From: CAXBGS01 sp963975425 | GTDB lineage: Bacteria > Planctomycetota > Planctomycetia > Pirellulales > Pirellulaceae | Length of the DNA stretch: 64,000 nt | Direction of reading: 5' to 3' | Assembly: GCA_963975425.1 (NCBI GenBank) | Contig: CAXBGS010000009.1 | Span: 124,001-188,000, forward strand | Shown: piece by piece, positions 25,473 to 33,718 of the stretch | Numbering within the stretch: position 1 is the first letter of the stretch | How the letters are laid out: every line of letters starts with the position of its first letter | Notes under the pieces: generated by a model | Databases searched by the model: none | Seen by the model: the letters and a program-made list of their open reading frames with translations, nothing else | What the model was told of the DNA's origin: nothing | Program-made: the position numbers and the translations under genes

Positions 25473-27398
25473 ATGACTTCGGTGAACAGCGTGAAAAAGT
25501 TTTTTGTCGGCATCTCTGCCATCGGTCTCCTTGCGGTTTTTTGCGGTCAGGCGTCCGCCGACGCAGGCGTCAATCAGTTAACGGAATCGGAACAGCGTAG
25601 TGGTTGGCAACTGCTGTTTGACGGTGAATCGACGGAGCATTGGCGGAACTACAACAAAGACTCCATCTCGGACGGCTGGAAAGTTGTTGACGGAGCCTTG
25701 GTTCGTGCGGAAAAAAAAGCCGGCGACATTGTTACCAAGAAAAAGTACGCGTCGTTTGAATTGTCGATCGATTTCAAGATTTCGCCGCGCGGCAACAGCG
25801 GCGTGATGTTCCACGTGGCCGAGGGTGATGGTCCGCCGTGGCACACCGGTCCGGAAGTTCAAATTCAAGACAACAGTCACGGGCACGATCCGCAAAAAGC
25901 AGGTTGGCTGTATCAGCTATACAAACCAACGGCCCCCAAGTGGGCGAACGTGAAAGACGTTCGCGACATGACACGTCCACCCGGCGAGTGGAACCAGTTG
26001 TACATTCGCGTGACGCCAAAGCAAAGCGAAGTCTGTATGAACGGCGTTCGCTACTACACCTTTGTCATCGGCAACAAGGAATGGAAAGAAAAAGTTGCGG
26101 CAAGCAAGTTCGCCAAATTCGAAGGATTCGGTCAGCAAGGCGAAGGGCATATTTGTTTACAAGATCACGGTAACGAGGTTGCGTTTCGCAATATCAAAAT
26201 TCGTGAACTGCCCGAGGACGGATCGGTGCCCCAACCGATCGACGGTCAGTTGGGCATGTCGAGGGTCGTCGCTTTTCCAGATTTGCAGTGGGATCAGTGG
26301 GAACCGATTGACGATTCCGGCAAGCTGCGCCCGTTGCGTCTGATGGAACTGACCTACGCCAACGATGATTCCAATCGTCTATTTGTGTGTTCACAGCAAG
26401 GCGCCGTTTGGACGTTCGAGAATCGGTCCGACGTCACGAAATCTCATCTGGTTTTAGATTTGCGAGGAAAGGTGCACGATTGGAAGGGACGTGGATCGAA
26501 CGAACAGGGATTGCTTGGCTTGGCGATGCATCCCGACTTCAAGTCGAACGGCTATTTTTACGTCTACTATTCACACCCGACCGAAACCAAGTCGGTCGTC
26601 TCTCGATTCACAATGTCACAGGATGATCCCAATCGGGCCGATCCGAAATCGGAATTGGTTCTGATGGAAATCGACGAGCCGTTCCAAAATCACAACGGCG
26701 GAAGCATCGAATTTGGGCCGGACGGTTATCTTTACCTGGGCGTCGGTGACGGGGGCGATCGAAACGACCCCTTCGACGCCGGGCAAGACGTCTCGAAGCT
26801 GTTGGGCAAGATCCTTCGTATCGATGTCAACGAAACGTCCGGTGACCGCAACTACGGCATTCCCGCGGACAACCCTTTTGTCGACGATGAAAACGCGAAA
26901 CCGGAAGTCTATGCGATCGGGTTGCGCAACCCTTGGCGGATCGCGTTCGATCGCCAGACGGGAGACCTATGGTGCGGCGACGTGGGACAAGAGCTTTGGG
27001 AAGAAGTGAACGTGATCACCAAGGGCGGCAATTACGGATGGAGCAATCGCGAGGGAATGCACCCGTTCGGCAATCGCGATCGGCCAGCAAGCGTCAGCGA
27101 ACCCATTGATCCGGTTTGGGAATACGATCACCGCGTGGGACGATCGATCACCGGTGGACGCGTCTATCGAGGTTCAAGGTTAGGGGCGCTAGCGGGTAAA
27201 TACTTGTACGCCGACTATGTATCTGGATCGATCTGGGCGCTGACCTTTGATCGCCAGTCGGGCCGGATGACTCGCAATGAACAAGTTGTCCCGGACAGCA
27301 TTGCGGTCTTGGCGTTCGGGCAAGACCCCAGCGGCGAAGTCTATTTCTTAACCGAAGACGCACGCGGTCAGTGCATCAATCGTTTCGAAGAGAATTAG
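25473..27398 (+). CDS. Secreted DUF1080 domain fused to a PQQ-dependent sugar (glucose/sorbosone) dehydrogenase
   Basis: A 641-residue protein with signal peptide (ending QASADA). Residues about 38-225 are a DUF1080 (3-keto-disaccharide hydrolase-like) beta-sandwich: LTESEQRSGWQLLFDGESTE, SPRGNSGVMFHV, WHTGPEVQIQDN. Residues about 250-640 are a GSDH-type six-bladed propeller: EQGLLGLAMHPDF, FYVYYSHP, GPDGYLYLGVGDGGDRND, LGKILRIDV, VYAIGLRNPWRI, GGNYGWSNREG. Such propellers oxidise aldoses with PQQ, although many planctomycete members are uncharacterised. The ATG at 25473 is favoured; a GTG at 25413 would add 20 residues before the signal peptide. A strong hairpin at 27431 ends the unit. Confidence 0.87.
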   Translation: MTSVNSVKKFFVGISAIGLLAVFCGQASADAGVNQLTESEQRSGWQLLFDGESTEHWRNYNKDSISDGWKVVDGALVRAEKKAGDIVTKKKYASFELSIDFKISPRGNSGVMFHVAEGDGPPWHTGPEVQIQDNSHGHDPQKAGWLYQLYKPTAPKWANVKDVRDMTRPPGEWNQLYIRVTPKQSEVCMNGVRYYTFVIGNKEWKEKVAASKFAKFEGFGQQGEGHICLQDHGNEVAFRNIKIRELPEDGSVPQPIDGQLGMSRVVAFPDLQWDQWEPIDDSGKLRPLRLMELTYANDDSNRLFVCSQQGAVWTFENRSDVTKSHLVLDLRGKVHDWKGRGSNEQGLLGLAMHPDFKSNGYFYVYYSHPTETKSVVSRFTMSQDDPNRADPKSELVLMEIDEPFQNHNGGSIEFGPDGYLYLGVGDGGDRNDPFDAGQDVSKLLGKILRIDVNETSGDRNYGIPADNPFVDDENAKPEVYAIGLRNPWRIAFDRQTGDLWCGDVGQELWEEVNVITKGGNYGWSNREGMHPFGNRDRPASVSEPIDPVWEYDHRVGRSITGGRVYRGSRLGALAGKYLYADYVSGSIWALTFDRQSGRMTRNEQVVPDSIAVLAFGQDPSGEVYFLTEDARGQCINRFEEN

Positions 27399-27430
27399 CG
27401 GTCGCCCAGTTCTAAATGCCGTGTCATGTT

Positions 27431-27460
27431 CCGGCGTTGTCAGGCCTCTGACAACGCCGG
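27431..27460 (+). terminator. Perfect 13-bp stem hairpin after the sugar dehydrogenase gene
   Basis: ccggcgttgtcag and ctgacaacgccgg pair around the loop gcct, followed by ATTTCGTT on the plus strand. The arm acgccggatttcg (27454-27466) recurs as a direct repeat at 27474-27486. This fits an intrinsic terminator for the plus-strand gene ending at 27398, despite a weak T-tract. Confidence 0.7.
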
Positions 27461-27583
27461 ATTTCGTTCACGGACGCCGGATTTCGGCGAAGTCCCCGCC
27501 GCGCTATCCAGATCGTGATGCGTTTGCGAAACCGTCCCCGAACGCTGACGCGACCAGCGATCACTCACTTTGGACGAAATGAG

Positions 27584-28831
27584 CTACTTCGCGATACAGA
27601 ACAGTTCACTCTTGCTGCGCAAGATCATCGTGTCATCGACGATCGCAGGCGATGCCATGAATCCATCGCCGAGCGTGGTCTTGGCAACTTCGTTGTATTC
27701 ATCGCCCGGTTTGATTGTCAGGATTTCGCCGTCGATGCTAAAGAAGTAAATGTGCCCGGCCGCGTACACGGGTGACGCCGCGCTGTCGCCAAGCTTTCGT
27801 TTTTGCCAAAAAATATCACCCGTCTTCGCATCACGGCATGAAACGATGCCATCATCGCTGAGCATATAGAGCATTCCATCGACGATCAGCTGAGACGATT
27901 TTTTGGCGACGGCTTTGTTTGTGGACCACTGGATGTGTGTGCCTGTCACATCACCATGTCCGTCCGCTCGCACCGCGATCATGCCTCCCGATCCATTTGT
28001 GATGAACACAAGACCGTCATGAAACAGTGGGCGTGCCGCCGCGTTCATGCCTTCGTGCTGTACGGTCCAAAGAGGTTCGCCATTGGCGGGATCGTAAGAC
28101 ACCGTGGCGGATGCACTCGGATAGACCAATTGCTTTTTCCCATCGACTTCGATGATATGGCCGGTGCAGTACGCCTTCATGCGGTCACCGTTGTCGGTGC
28201 CATAATCGATGTTGCGATCTTGCTTCCAAACCGTTTCGCCCGTCTCTTGATCTAATGCGACGACGTACTGGACGTCATAACCGTCAAAAGCGACGAATAG
28301 TTTTCCGTCGTACAGGATCGGTGACGACGCGGGGCCGCGATGATGATCGCAATGCAAGTCGTCGCGTTGCCACAGCACTTTCGCGGTTGCTGCGTCAAAA
28401 CATGCCGTGACATAAGTGCCGAAATGCGCGTACACGCGCCCGTTCTTGATCACGGGTGTCGGTGTCGCATAGCTGTTCATCGGGTGACAGTATTCCGGCT
28501 TGTTGTTTCGCAGCGCCACTTTGTTATGGATGATCTTTCCGGTTTGGCGGTTGACGCAAACGACCGATAGCTTCGTGCCTTCTTCGTTCGCGGTCGTCAT
28601 CCAAATTTGATCGCCGGAAACGACCGGCGATGACCAGCCTTTGCCGGGAATCTTTGTGCGCCATTTGACCACCGACTCATCGATCGATGTCGGCAACGAT
28701 GTCGCCTCGGCATGACCGTTACCGTGAGGGCCACGGTACTCTGGCCACTCACTTGTTTTCGCCCAGCCGGCGGTCGGTGAGAGGATCAAAACAGAGAAAG
28801 CAAGCAGGCTAGCGTTGGACCGAAGAATCAC
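27584..28831 (-). CDS. Secreted PQQ-like (BamB/YfgL-type) beta-propeller protein
   Basis: A 415-residue protein with signal peptide (ending GWAKT). It has repeated propeller blades with the quinoprotein-type pattern, for example VVCVNRQTGKII, DAATAKVLWQRD, VVALDQETGETVWKQ, DPANGEPLW and SCRDAKTGDIFWQKRK. It begins with EWPEYRGPHGNGHA, a start common in planctomycete secreted propellers (WxxYRGP). No dehydrogenase active-site cysteines are seen, so it may be structural or binding rather than enzymatic. The start is GTG at 28831 preceded by AAAGGTG. It is probably monocistronic; a 95-bp gap separates it from the ferritin-like gene. Confidence 0.82.
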   Translation of the reverse strand: MILRSNASLLAFSVLILSPTAGWAKTSEWPEYRGPHGNGHAEATSLPTSIDESVVKWRTKIPGKGWSSPVVSGDQIWMTTANEEGTKLSVVCVNRQTGKIIHNKVALRNNKPEYCHPMNSYATPTPVIKNGRVYAHFGTYVTACFDAATAKVLWQRDDLHCDHHRGPASSPILYDGKLFVAFDGYDVQYVVALDQETGETVWKQDRNIDYGTDNGDRMKAYCTGHIIEVDGKKQLVYPSASATVSYDPANGEPLWTVQHEGMNAAARPLFHDGLVFITNGSGGMIAVRADGHGDVTGTHIQWSTNKAVAKKSSQLIVDGMLYMLSDDGIVSCRDAKTGDIFWQKRKLGDSAASPVYAAGHIYFFSIDGEILTIKPGDEYNEVAKTTLGDGFMASPAIVDDTMILRSKSELFCIAK

Positions 28832-28926
28832 CGGACACCTTTCGTGTGAAGAGGGGATGGTAAGGGAGGATGGTGGGTGGGCGGATGCGAGCAGGCTCGT
28901 GCCGTGTCTTTAAGGGTAACTGACAA

Positions 28927-30357
28927 TCAATCGTGACGCTCAAGGCGTTGCAAATCGGCGCGGCTTTCTTCGTACGTCTCGCAGAACGAAAGTGCGGCCG
29001 GATCTGGCGTTTTTCCCCAGTTTTCGCACGCTTGGCGATAAATGTCCGGCCACCAATTTCGGTGCTCGGTCAGCCCGCGTTCACGGTAATCTCGCCAATT
29101 GCTAAGCACTTTGCTCCAGCATCGATCCCCATACTTCATTGCCTCGCCCAGCGATTCGTATTTCGGCACGTACCAGCGACGACCGATCTGGGCATGCAGC
29201 ACTTCGTCGGCCCAATCAAAATCCTGAAACAGGGCCGACAGTGGATCACCGCTTTCTTTGGCGACTTCCCATTCGTACCGCTTTCCCGTACGCGGCATTA
29301 GCCCTTGTTCGATAAAGAACAGCACGCCGTGGCGTTCGCGTGCGTTCAGCTGCAAATTTAGATTGCGCGACCATGTGTAGTTGATCGGAATGTTCTGCCA
29401 CGGGATTCCCTGCGAAACGAATCCGACTTCACCCATCATCGCGTGCCTCGCTTCGTCCCAAAGCTGACGCGACATTTCCATGTGGAATTCCCAAGGTTCG
29501 TCGTCCTTCAGTTCGACCAGAATGCTGGCCATCATTTCGGGTACGTCGATTTCGCGAATTCGTTTGTAGTACATCATCAATGTCTTGTCGCGCGCGTCAA
29601 AACGCTCGTCGTACAAGAAAGCTTCGGGATTGACGCCGGCATTGAAGGGATCTTGAAAGCGATCGTCGCGTGCGGGTTCTTTGACGAAAGTGCGCGGCGT
29701 TTGGCTGTGCCAGGCATCCGGGATCTCATCGCGAACCGTTCCGGTTCCATCCAATTCGCCGGCGGACTGGAGACAAACGCGCAGGTGATCGCACCATGGC
29801 TGAACCTGCTGTTGTTGTTCCTCATCGATCAGGCATTCCAGCACACGGTTTCCCACTGCGACGATCTCGCTCAGTTCGAACGCGATGAGTTTTCCGACAC
29901 GCACGCTGGGGGCATCCGCCAGCGGATGAGCTTGCTGGGCGAGTCGATTCGCCGCATCGACGATTGCCGGCAGTACGATATCGTAAACAGCGCAGACGAA
30001 CGATTCGGTGGTCGGCGCCGAATCCGTTTCGTCGAGTAATCGCATCAGTCCGTCGTGTGGAATGTGATCCAACCCGAGCGGAGGTTCACGCATTTCGCCG
30101 ACGCGGCGGCGTATCAGGTTGACTTGTTCTGCGCATAAGTATGCGTGATGACTAAAAAGTGTCTTCAATTCATAAATTGGCTCGCCGGTAATCCGTGCCA
30201 CCAGCGTTTCGTGCAGTCGTTTCAGGACGTAGTGCAGTCGTTTCAGGCGGCTGACGCTTTCGTCGAGTGTCCAATTGCCATCGATCGCGCGTGGCATATC
30301 ACACAGTCCTGCCAGCGGCGGCAGGTTGTGTAATGATTTGTAGTGGATAGCGTTCAT
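28927..30357 (-). CDS. Ferritin-like di-iron-fold protein of unknown function
   Basis: A 476-residue, mostly helical protein without a signal peptide. Residues around 288-310 contain EMSRQLWDEARHAMMGE, an E...ExxRH arrangement, and residues around 379-393 contain WADEVLHAQIGRRW, an ExxH arrangement; together they resemble the metal ligands of a ferritin-like four-helix bundle. An earlier helix, YELKTLFSHHAYLCAEQ, might supply further ligands. The N-terminal 200 residues have no match I can name. Start: ATG at 30357, since the only longer option begins with TTG. The gene is divergent from the cytochrome P450 gene (56 bp between starts). Oxygenase, oxidase or aldehyde-processing roles are all possible. 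Confidence 0.65.
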   Translation of the reverse strand: MNAIHYKSLHNLPPLAGLCDMPRAIDGNWTLDESVSRLKRLHYVLKRLHETLVARITGEPIYELKTLFSHHAYLCAEQVNLIRRRVGEMREPPLGLDHIPHDGLMRLLDETDSAPTTESFVCAVYDIVLPAIVDAANRLAQQAHPLADAPSVRVGKLIAFELSEIVAVGNRVLECLIDEEQQQQVQPWCDHLRVCLQSAGELDGTGTVRDEIPDAWHSQTPRTFVKEPARDDRFQDPFNAGVNPEAFLYDERFDARDKTLMMYYKRIREIDVPEMMASILVELKDDEPWEFHMEMSRQLWDEARHAMMGEVGFVSQGIPWQNIPINYTWSRNLNLQLNARERHGVLFFIEQGLMPRTGKRYEWEVAKESGDPLSALFQDFDWADEVLHAQIGRRWYVPKYESLGEAMKYGDRCWSKVLSNWRDYRERGLTEHRNWWPDIYRQACENWGKTPDPAALSFCETYEESRADLQRLERHD

Positions 30358-30412
30358 GGTCCAACTAGTTAACGGTGACAAAATGAAGACGCGAAACCGC
30401 TAGGATACCAAG

Positions 30413-31732
30413 ATGTCACAACTTCCCGCCGGACCCACAGGAAAACTCTGGACGACGATGCGAATCGTCAGAAATCCAAAGTCACTGTTCGATGATTGCG
30501 TTCGGCGGTACGGCGACCCCTTCTTGATACACGCTCTGAACGGTCCGGTCGTCATCACCGGACGATCGGAGCTGATCGATCAGGTGTTTCGTGCCGACGG
30601 CCAGGGGTTCGAAGTCTTCGCAACCGGTGCCATGGAGCCGATTTTGGGTTCGGGGTCGCTGTTGATGATGGACGGACCGAGGCATCGCCGCGAACGCAAG
30701 CTGATGGCGCCGATGTTCCACGGCGATCGGATGAAGGCCTATGGGGCGACGATGCAAGACGCAACCATCGAAGCGATGGATCGCGTCAATGACGGTGAAA
30801 TGTTGAAGGGGACGGATCTGGGCGCGGAAATCTCGTTGGACGTGATTCTGCGGACCGTGATTGGGGCGGACCAGCCTGATCTATTGACGGATCTGAGGCG
30901 GCTAACCAGCAACGTGCTAAAGCGGTCTTCGCCGATGCTGTTTTTTTCTCAAAAAACGCATGTGTCGTTCCTTGGGATCAGTCCGATCGATCGTCTGCGG
31001 ACGGCGCAAAGGCAACTGCGAGAAGCGATCCATACTGAACTTCAGCGGCGAGGCGATTCGATCGGTGACCGTGAGGACATTCTTTCGATCATGGCGACAA
31101 CGACCTACGAAGACGGCCAACCGATCGAACGAGAGCACTTGTTCGACGAGATCGGTACGCTGCTATTTGCGGGCCATGAAACAACCGCGGTTGCCTTGGC
31201 ATGGGCGATGTATCACCTGCACCGTCATTCCGACTGGTTGGCCAAACTGCGAGCCGAACTTGATCAAGCGCCCGATGATTCCGCGTCCACTCTCGCTTCG
31301 TTGCCTTTGTTAAAAGCGACCATTCAAGAAACACTGCGTCTGAACCCGATCGTGACCGAGGTGCTGCGCAAATTAAAAGCGCCGTTCGCGTTGGGTGAGT
31401 ATCAGATTCCGGCAGGATATGCGATTGCGCCGGCCGCGGTCTTGGCTCACTACGATCCCAATAACTTCAGCCAACCGGACGCCTTCCGCCCGGACCGCTT
31501 TCTGAACCCAAAATACACTCCGTCGCAGTACCTGCCGTTCGGCGGTGGCAAGCGGAGATGTGTGGGTGCCGCGTTTTCGTTATATGAGATGGCAATTGTC
31601 TTGGGGACGCTCGTCCGTCGATACGAGTTTTCGCTATGCGAAACGAAACCGGTCGTCCCCCGGCGACGAAACGTCACGATGGGGCCATCGACGGGCGTGC
31701 GGCTCAAGTACGTCGGTCGCCGGGACGTCTAG
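30413..31732 (+). CDS. Cytochrome P450 monooxygenase
   Basis: A 439-residue soluble P450. The oxygen-activating I-helix motif is AGHETT (about residues 254-259). The ExxR pair is in ETLRLNP, and the heme loop is FGGGKRRCVG with Cys383 as the thiolate ligand. The PERF-like segment is FRPDRFL. No N-terminal membrane anchor is present. Overall it resembles bacterial CYP110/CYP4-like enzymes, which hydroxylate fatty acids or terpenoids, but the substrate is not inferable. AGGA (30402-30405) precedes the ATG. It shares its upstream region with the divergent ferritin-like gene. No ferredoxin or reductase gene lies in the window. Confidence 0.93.
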   Translation: MSQLPAGPTGKLWTTMRIVRNPKSLFDDCVRRYGDPFLIHALNGPVVITGRSELIDQVFRADGQGFEVFATGAMEPILGSGSLLMMDGPRHRRERKLMAPMFHGDRMKAYGATMQDATIEAMDRVNDGEMLKGTDLGAEISLDVILRTVIGADQPDLLTDLRRLTSNVLKRSSPMLFFSQKTHVSFLGISPIDRLRTAQRQLREAIHTELQRRGDSIGDREDILSIMATTTYEDGQPIEREHLFDEIGTLLFAGHETTAVALAWAMYHLHRHSDWLAKLRAELDQAPDDSASTLASLPLLKATIQETLRLNPIVTEVLRKLKAPFALGEYQIPAGYAIAPAAVLAHYDPNNFSQPDAFRPDRFLNPKYTPSQYLPFGGGKRRCVGAAFSLYEMAIVLGTLVRRYEFSLCETKPVVPRRRNVTMGPSTGVRLKYVGRRDV

Positions 31733-31743
31733 CGACATCATCG

Positions 31744-33102
31744 CTAGGGAGTTGGCGTAACGAACGGACGGTGTCGCTGGATTTGGGAACCGAAGTCACC
31801 CAGGCTGTGCCAGTAGGTTCTTTGGTTCAGGTCGATTTCCGCAACGGCGATGGTGCCCCATTGTGATGCCTCGCTCAGTCGCTGACCGGCGTGACCAAAG
31901 ATGGCGGATACCATCCAGTCGCGCGATGCATCGGCGTAGGTGCTGCTGACGACATACACATGATTTTCGCAAGCTCGGGCTGCGGCCAACAGCGGGTTAC
32001 AGCCCCAGACCGGCCACGCGATGACTTCCGCGCCGCGATGTGTCAACTCTCTTGCCACTTCCGGAAAGAAACCGTCGTAACAAACCATCATTGCGACCTT
32101 CCCAAAGCGTGTTTCAAACACCGGGTACTCGTCGCCGGGAGCGATTCCGCTTTCGATCTCGCCGCGTGGCAGCGTGACCTTGCGATACTTGCCCACGACA
32201 TTTCCGTCCGGGCCGATCAGGACGGCGACGTTGTAAATCAGATGGCGGTCGCGTTCGATCAAGCCCGCCACGATGTACAGGTCGTGTTGCTTGGCAAGCG
32301 TGCCAAAGTAATCGGTCGATGGTCCGGGGATCGGTTCCGCCACGTCGGCTCGTTCCATCGCGATCGCGTAGGTGGTTAACAATTCCGGCAAGACGACCAA
32401 GTCGGCGCGTTGTTGGGCGGCCTGTTCGATCAATGGCGCGAACGATTCGCACTTCGCCATCGGCGTATCACCATCCTTTGGCTGGAAGTGCACCGTTGCC
32501 AGACGCACGGTTCTTGCCTTCGGCTTTGCAACTTCGTCGAGAGTCGCGGGCGACCAAATGACCGAGGAATTGGGTTCGCCCCAACGAAAGTGTAGCTCGA
32601 TTTTGGCTTGCGCCGCTTTGGGCGGCGCTCGGTAGGTACCCGAGAGTTCGGTCCAACCGTCGACTGTCTCGCCATCGGGCGGGAACTCGGGTTCTGCTCG
32701 AGGTGTCTCGCCCGGACGATACGACGCGAAACTCGGTTGTTCGCGATACACACGATTTCCGTCTTTATCGAGCCACAGAATTCGAGCGATCGCGGCGCGA
32801 CGGACTAAGTGGATGCCTTGGGTGCGCCGGAGTGCTGAAAACCGATAGTACTTTCCGCCTTGGACCGCAATATTGGTGACCCATGCGCCCATCAGTCCTT
32901 CGCGTTGGTCCGCCGTGATCGCCAGGGCCGTGCCGCCATCAGGCCCTCCGTCGGCCAGCCGTGCGAACTGCGGTGAAATCTCTTCTCGTGGCGTGTCGGT
33001 TCGCCAGGCCGGCAGCAAAGAATCTGAAGGCCCACCGGCCGATGCCGTCGGCGCGCTTGGGGTTGCCGCGAGCACGAAAATCAAAATCAAATGCGATCTC
33101 AT
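31744..33102 (-). CDS. Secreted carbon-nitrogen hydrolase (nitrilase superfamily) with N-terminal beta-sandwich
   Basis: A 452-residue protein with signal peptide (MRSHLILIFVLAATPS...). Residues about 30-190 look like a carbohydrate-binding jelly roll (YYRFSALRRTQG, WTELSGTYRAP). Residues about 200-445 are a nitrilase-fold amidase with the Glu-Lys-Cys triad: LVVLPELL, YRKVTLPRGE and MVCYDGFFPE (Cys near residue 338). The superfamily cleaves C-N bonds in amides and nitriles. Exported versions fused to a sugar-binding-like module suggest amide cleavage on glycans or peptides outside the cell. The stop lies 11 bp from the convergent P450 gene. Confidence 0.85.
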   Translation of the reverse strand: MRSHLILIFVLAATPSAPTASAGGPSDSLLPAWRTDTPREEISPQFARLADGGPDGGTALAITADQREGLMGAWVTNIAVQGGKYYRFSALRRTQGIHLVRRAAIARILWLDKDGNRVYREQPSFASYRPGETPRAEPEFPPDGETVDGWTELSGTYRAPPKAAQAKIELHFRWGEPNSSVIWSPATLDEVAKPKARTVRLATVHFQPKDGDTPMAKCESFAPLIEQAAQQRADLVVLPELLTTYAIAMERADVAEPIPGPSTDYFGTLAKQHDLYIVAGLIERDRHLIYNVAVLIGPDGNVVGKYRKVTLPRGEIESGIAPGDEYPVFETRFGKVAMMVCYDGFFPEVARELTHRGAEVIAWPVWGCNPLLAAARACENHVYVVSSTYADASRDWMVSAIFGHAGQRLSEASQWGTIAVAEIDLNQRTYWHSLGDFGSQIQRHRPFVTPTP

Positions 33103-33173
33103 GACGATTCCGATTGTGGGCGATTCCAATTCTGATTGTTCGGCGAAATGTTGCTAAAGGCCGTTTCCCTATT

Positions 33174-33701
33174 CTAGGCGGATTGGTCGTTCCGATGCGA
33201 AGTCCACCGGCTGCGGTACCACGCAAAGACGATCGCTGCACATGCTGGTACGGCGATCCATCGATACGCCGGAGGTCCGAAGACAACCGTCGCATTGAAA
33301 AAGATGAATCCAAAGAAGGCCGCGACAAACAGGTCGGTGGTGCGATGGGTCGTCTGGTCAAGCATGACCGCACGACCGAGTCGCGCAACATCGGCGAGCC
33401 ACAGAATGGTGAACAAGTAATTCACCCACAAGCCTTCGCCTCGTCGAATCTCGGTGATCCGTGCGGTTTCAGCGGCGGTGTGCTCTAGCGCCGCTTGATG
33501 GCTCCAGGCGTGAACGAATGTGAAGGCCAGTCCCACATGCAGCAGATAGAACAGGCATCCGGTCGTCCACACAACGAACTGTACTCTCGACACACGGCGA
33601 AATCGTGTGCCGACTTGCAAGATCGTTCGCCACAGATAACAGGCAACCGCGACGCGAACAGTCAGACGCAGAAGCGCTTCGCCGGTTGCCTGATCGATCA
33701 A
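33174..33701 (-). CDS. Small integral membrane protein, unknown function
   Basis: A 175-residue protein with about five hydrophobic segments, for example VQFVVWTTGCLFYLLHVGLAF, GLWVNYLFTILWLADVA and LFVAAFFGFIFFNATVVFG. Several histidines sit in or near membrane segments (LLHVG, FVHAWSHQAALEH). No family was recognised. The frame opens with TTG at 33701, which is uncertain. It follows the SGNH-DUF1080 gene by only 17 bp and precedes the nitrilase gene by 71 bp on the same strand, so the three may be co-transcribed. Confidence 0.65.
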   Translation of the reverse strand: MIDQATGEALLRLTVRVAVACYLWRTILQVGTRFRRVSRVQFVVWTTGCLFYLLHVGLAFTFVHAWSHQAALEHTAAETARITEIRRGEGLWVNYLFTILWLADVARLGRAVMLDQTTHRTTDLFVAAFFGFIFFNATVVFGPPAYRWIAVPACAAIVFAWYRSRWTSHRNDQSA

Positions 33702-33718
33702 CGTAAAAAACGTTCCAA

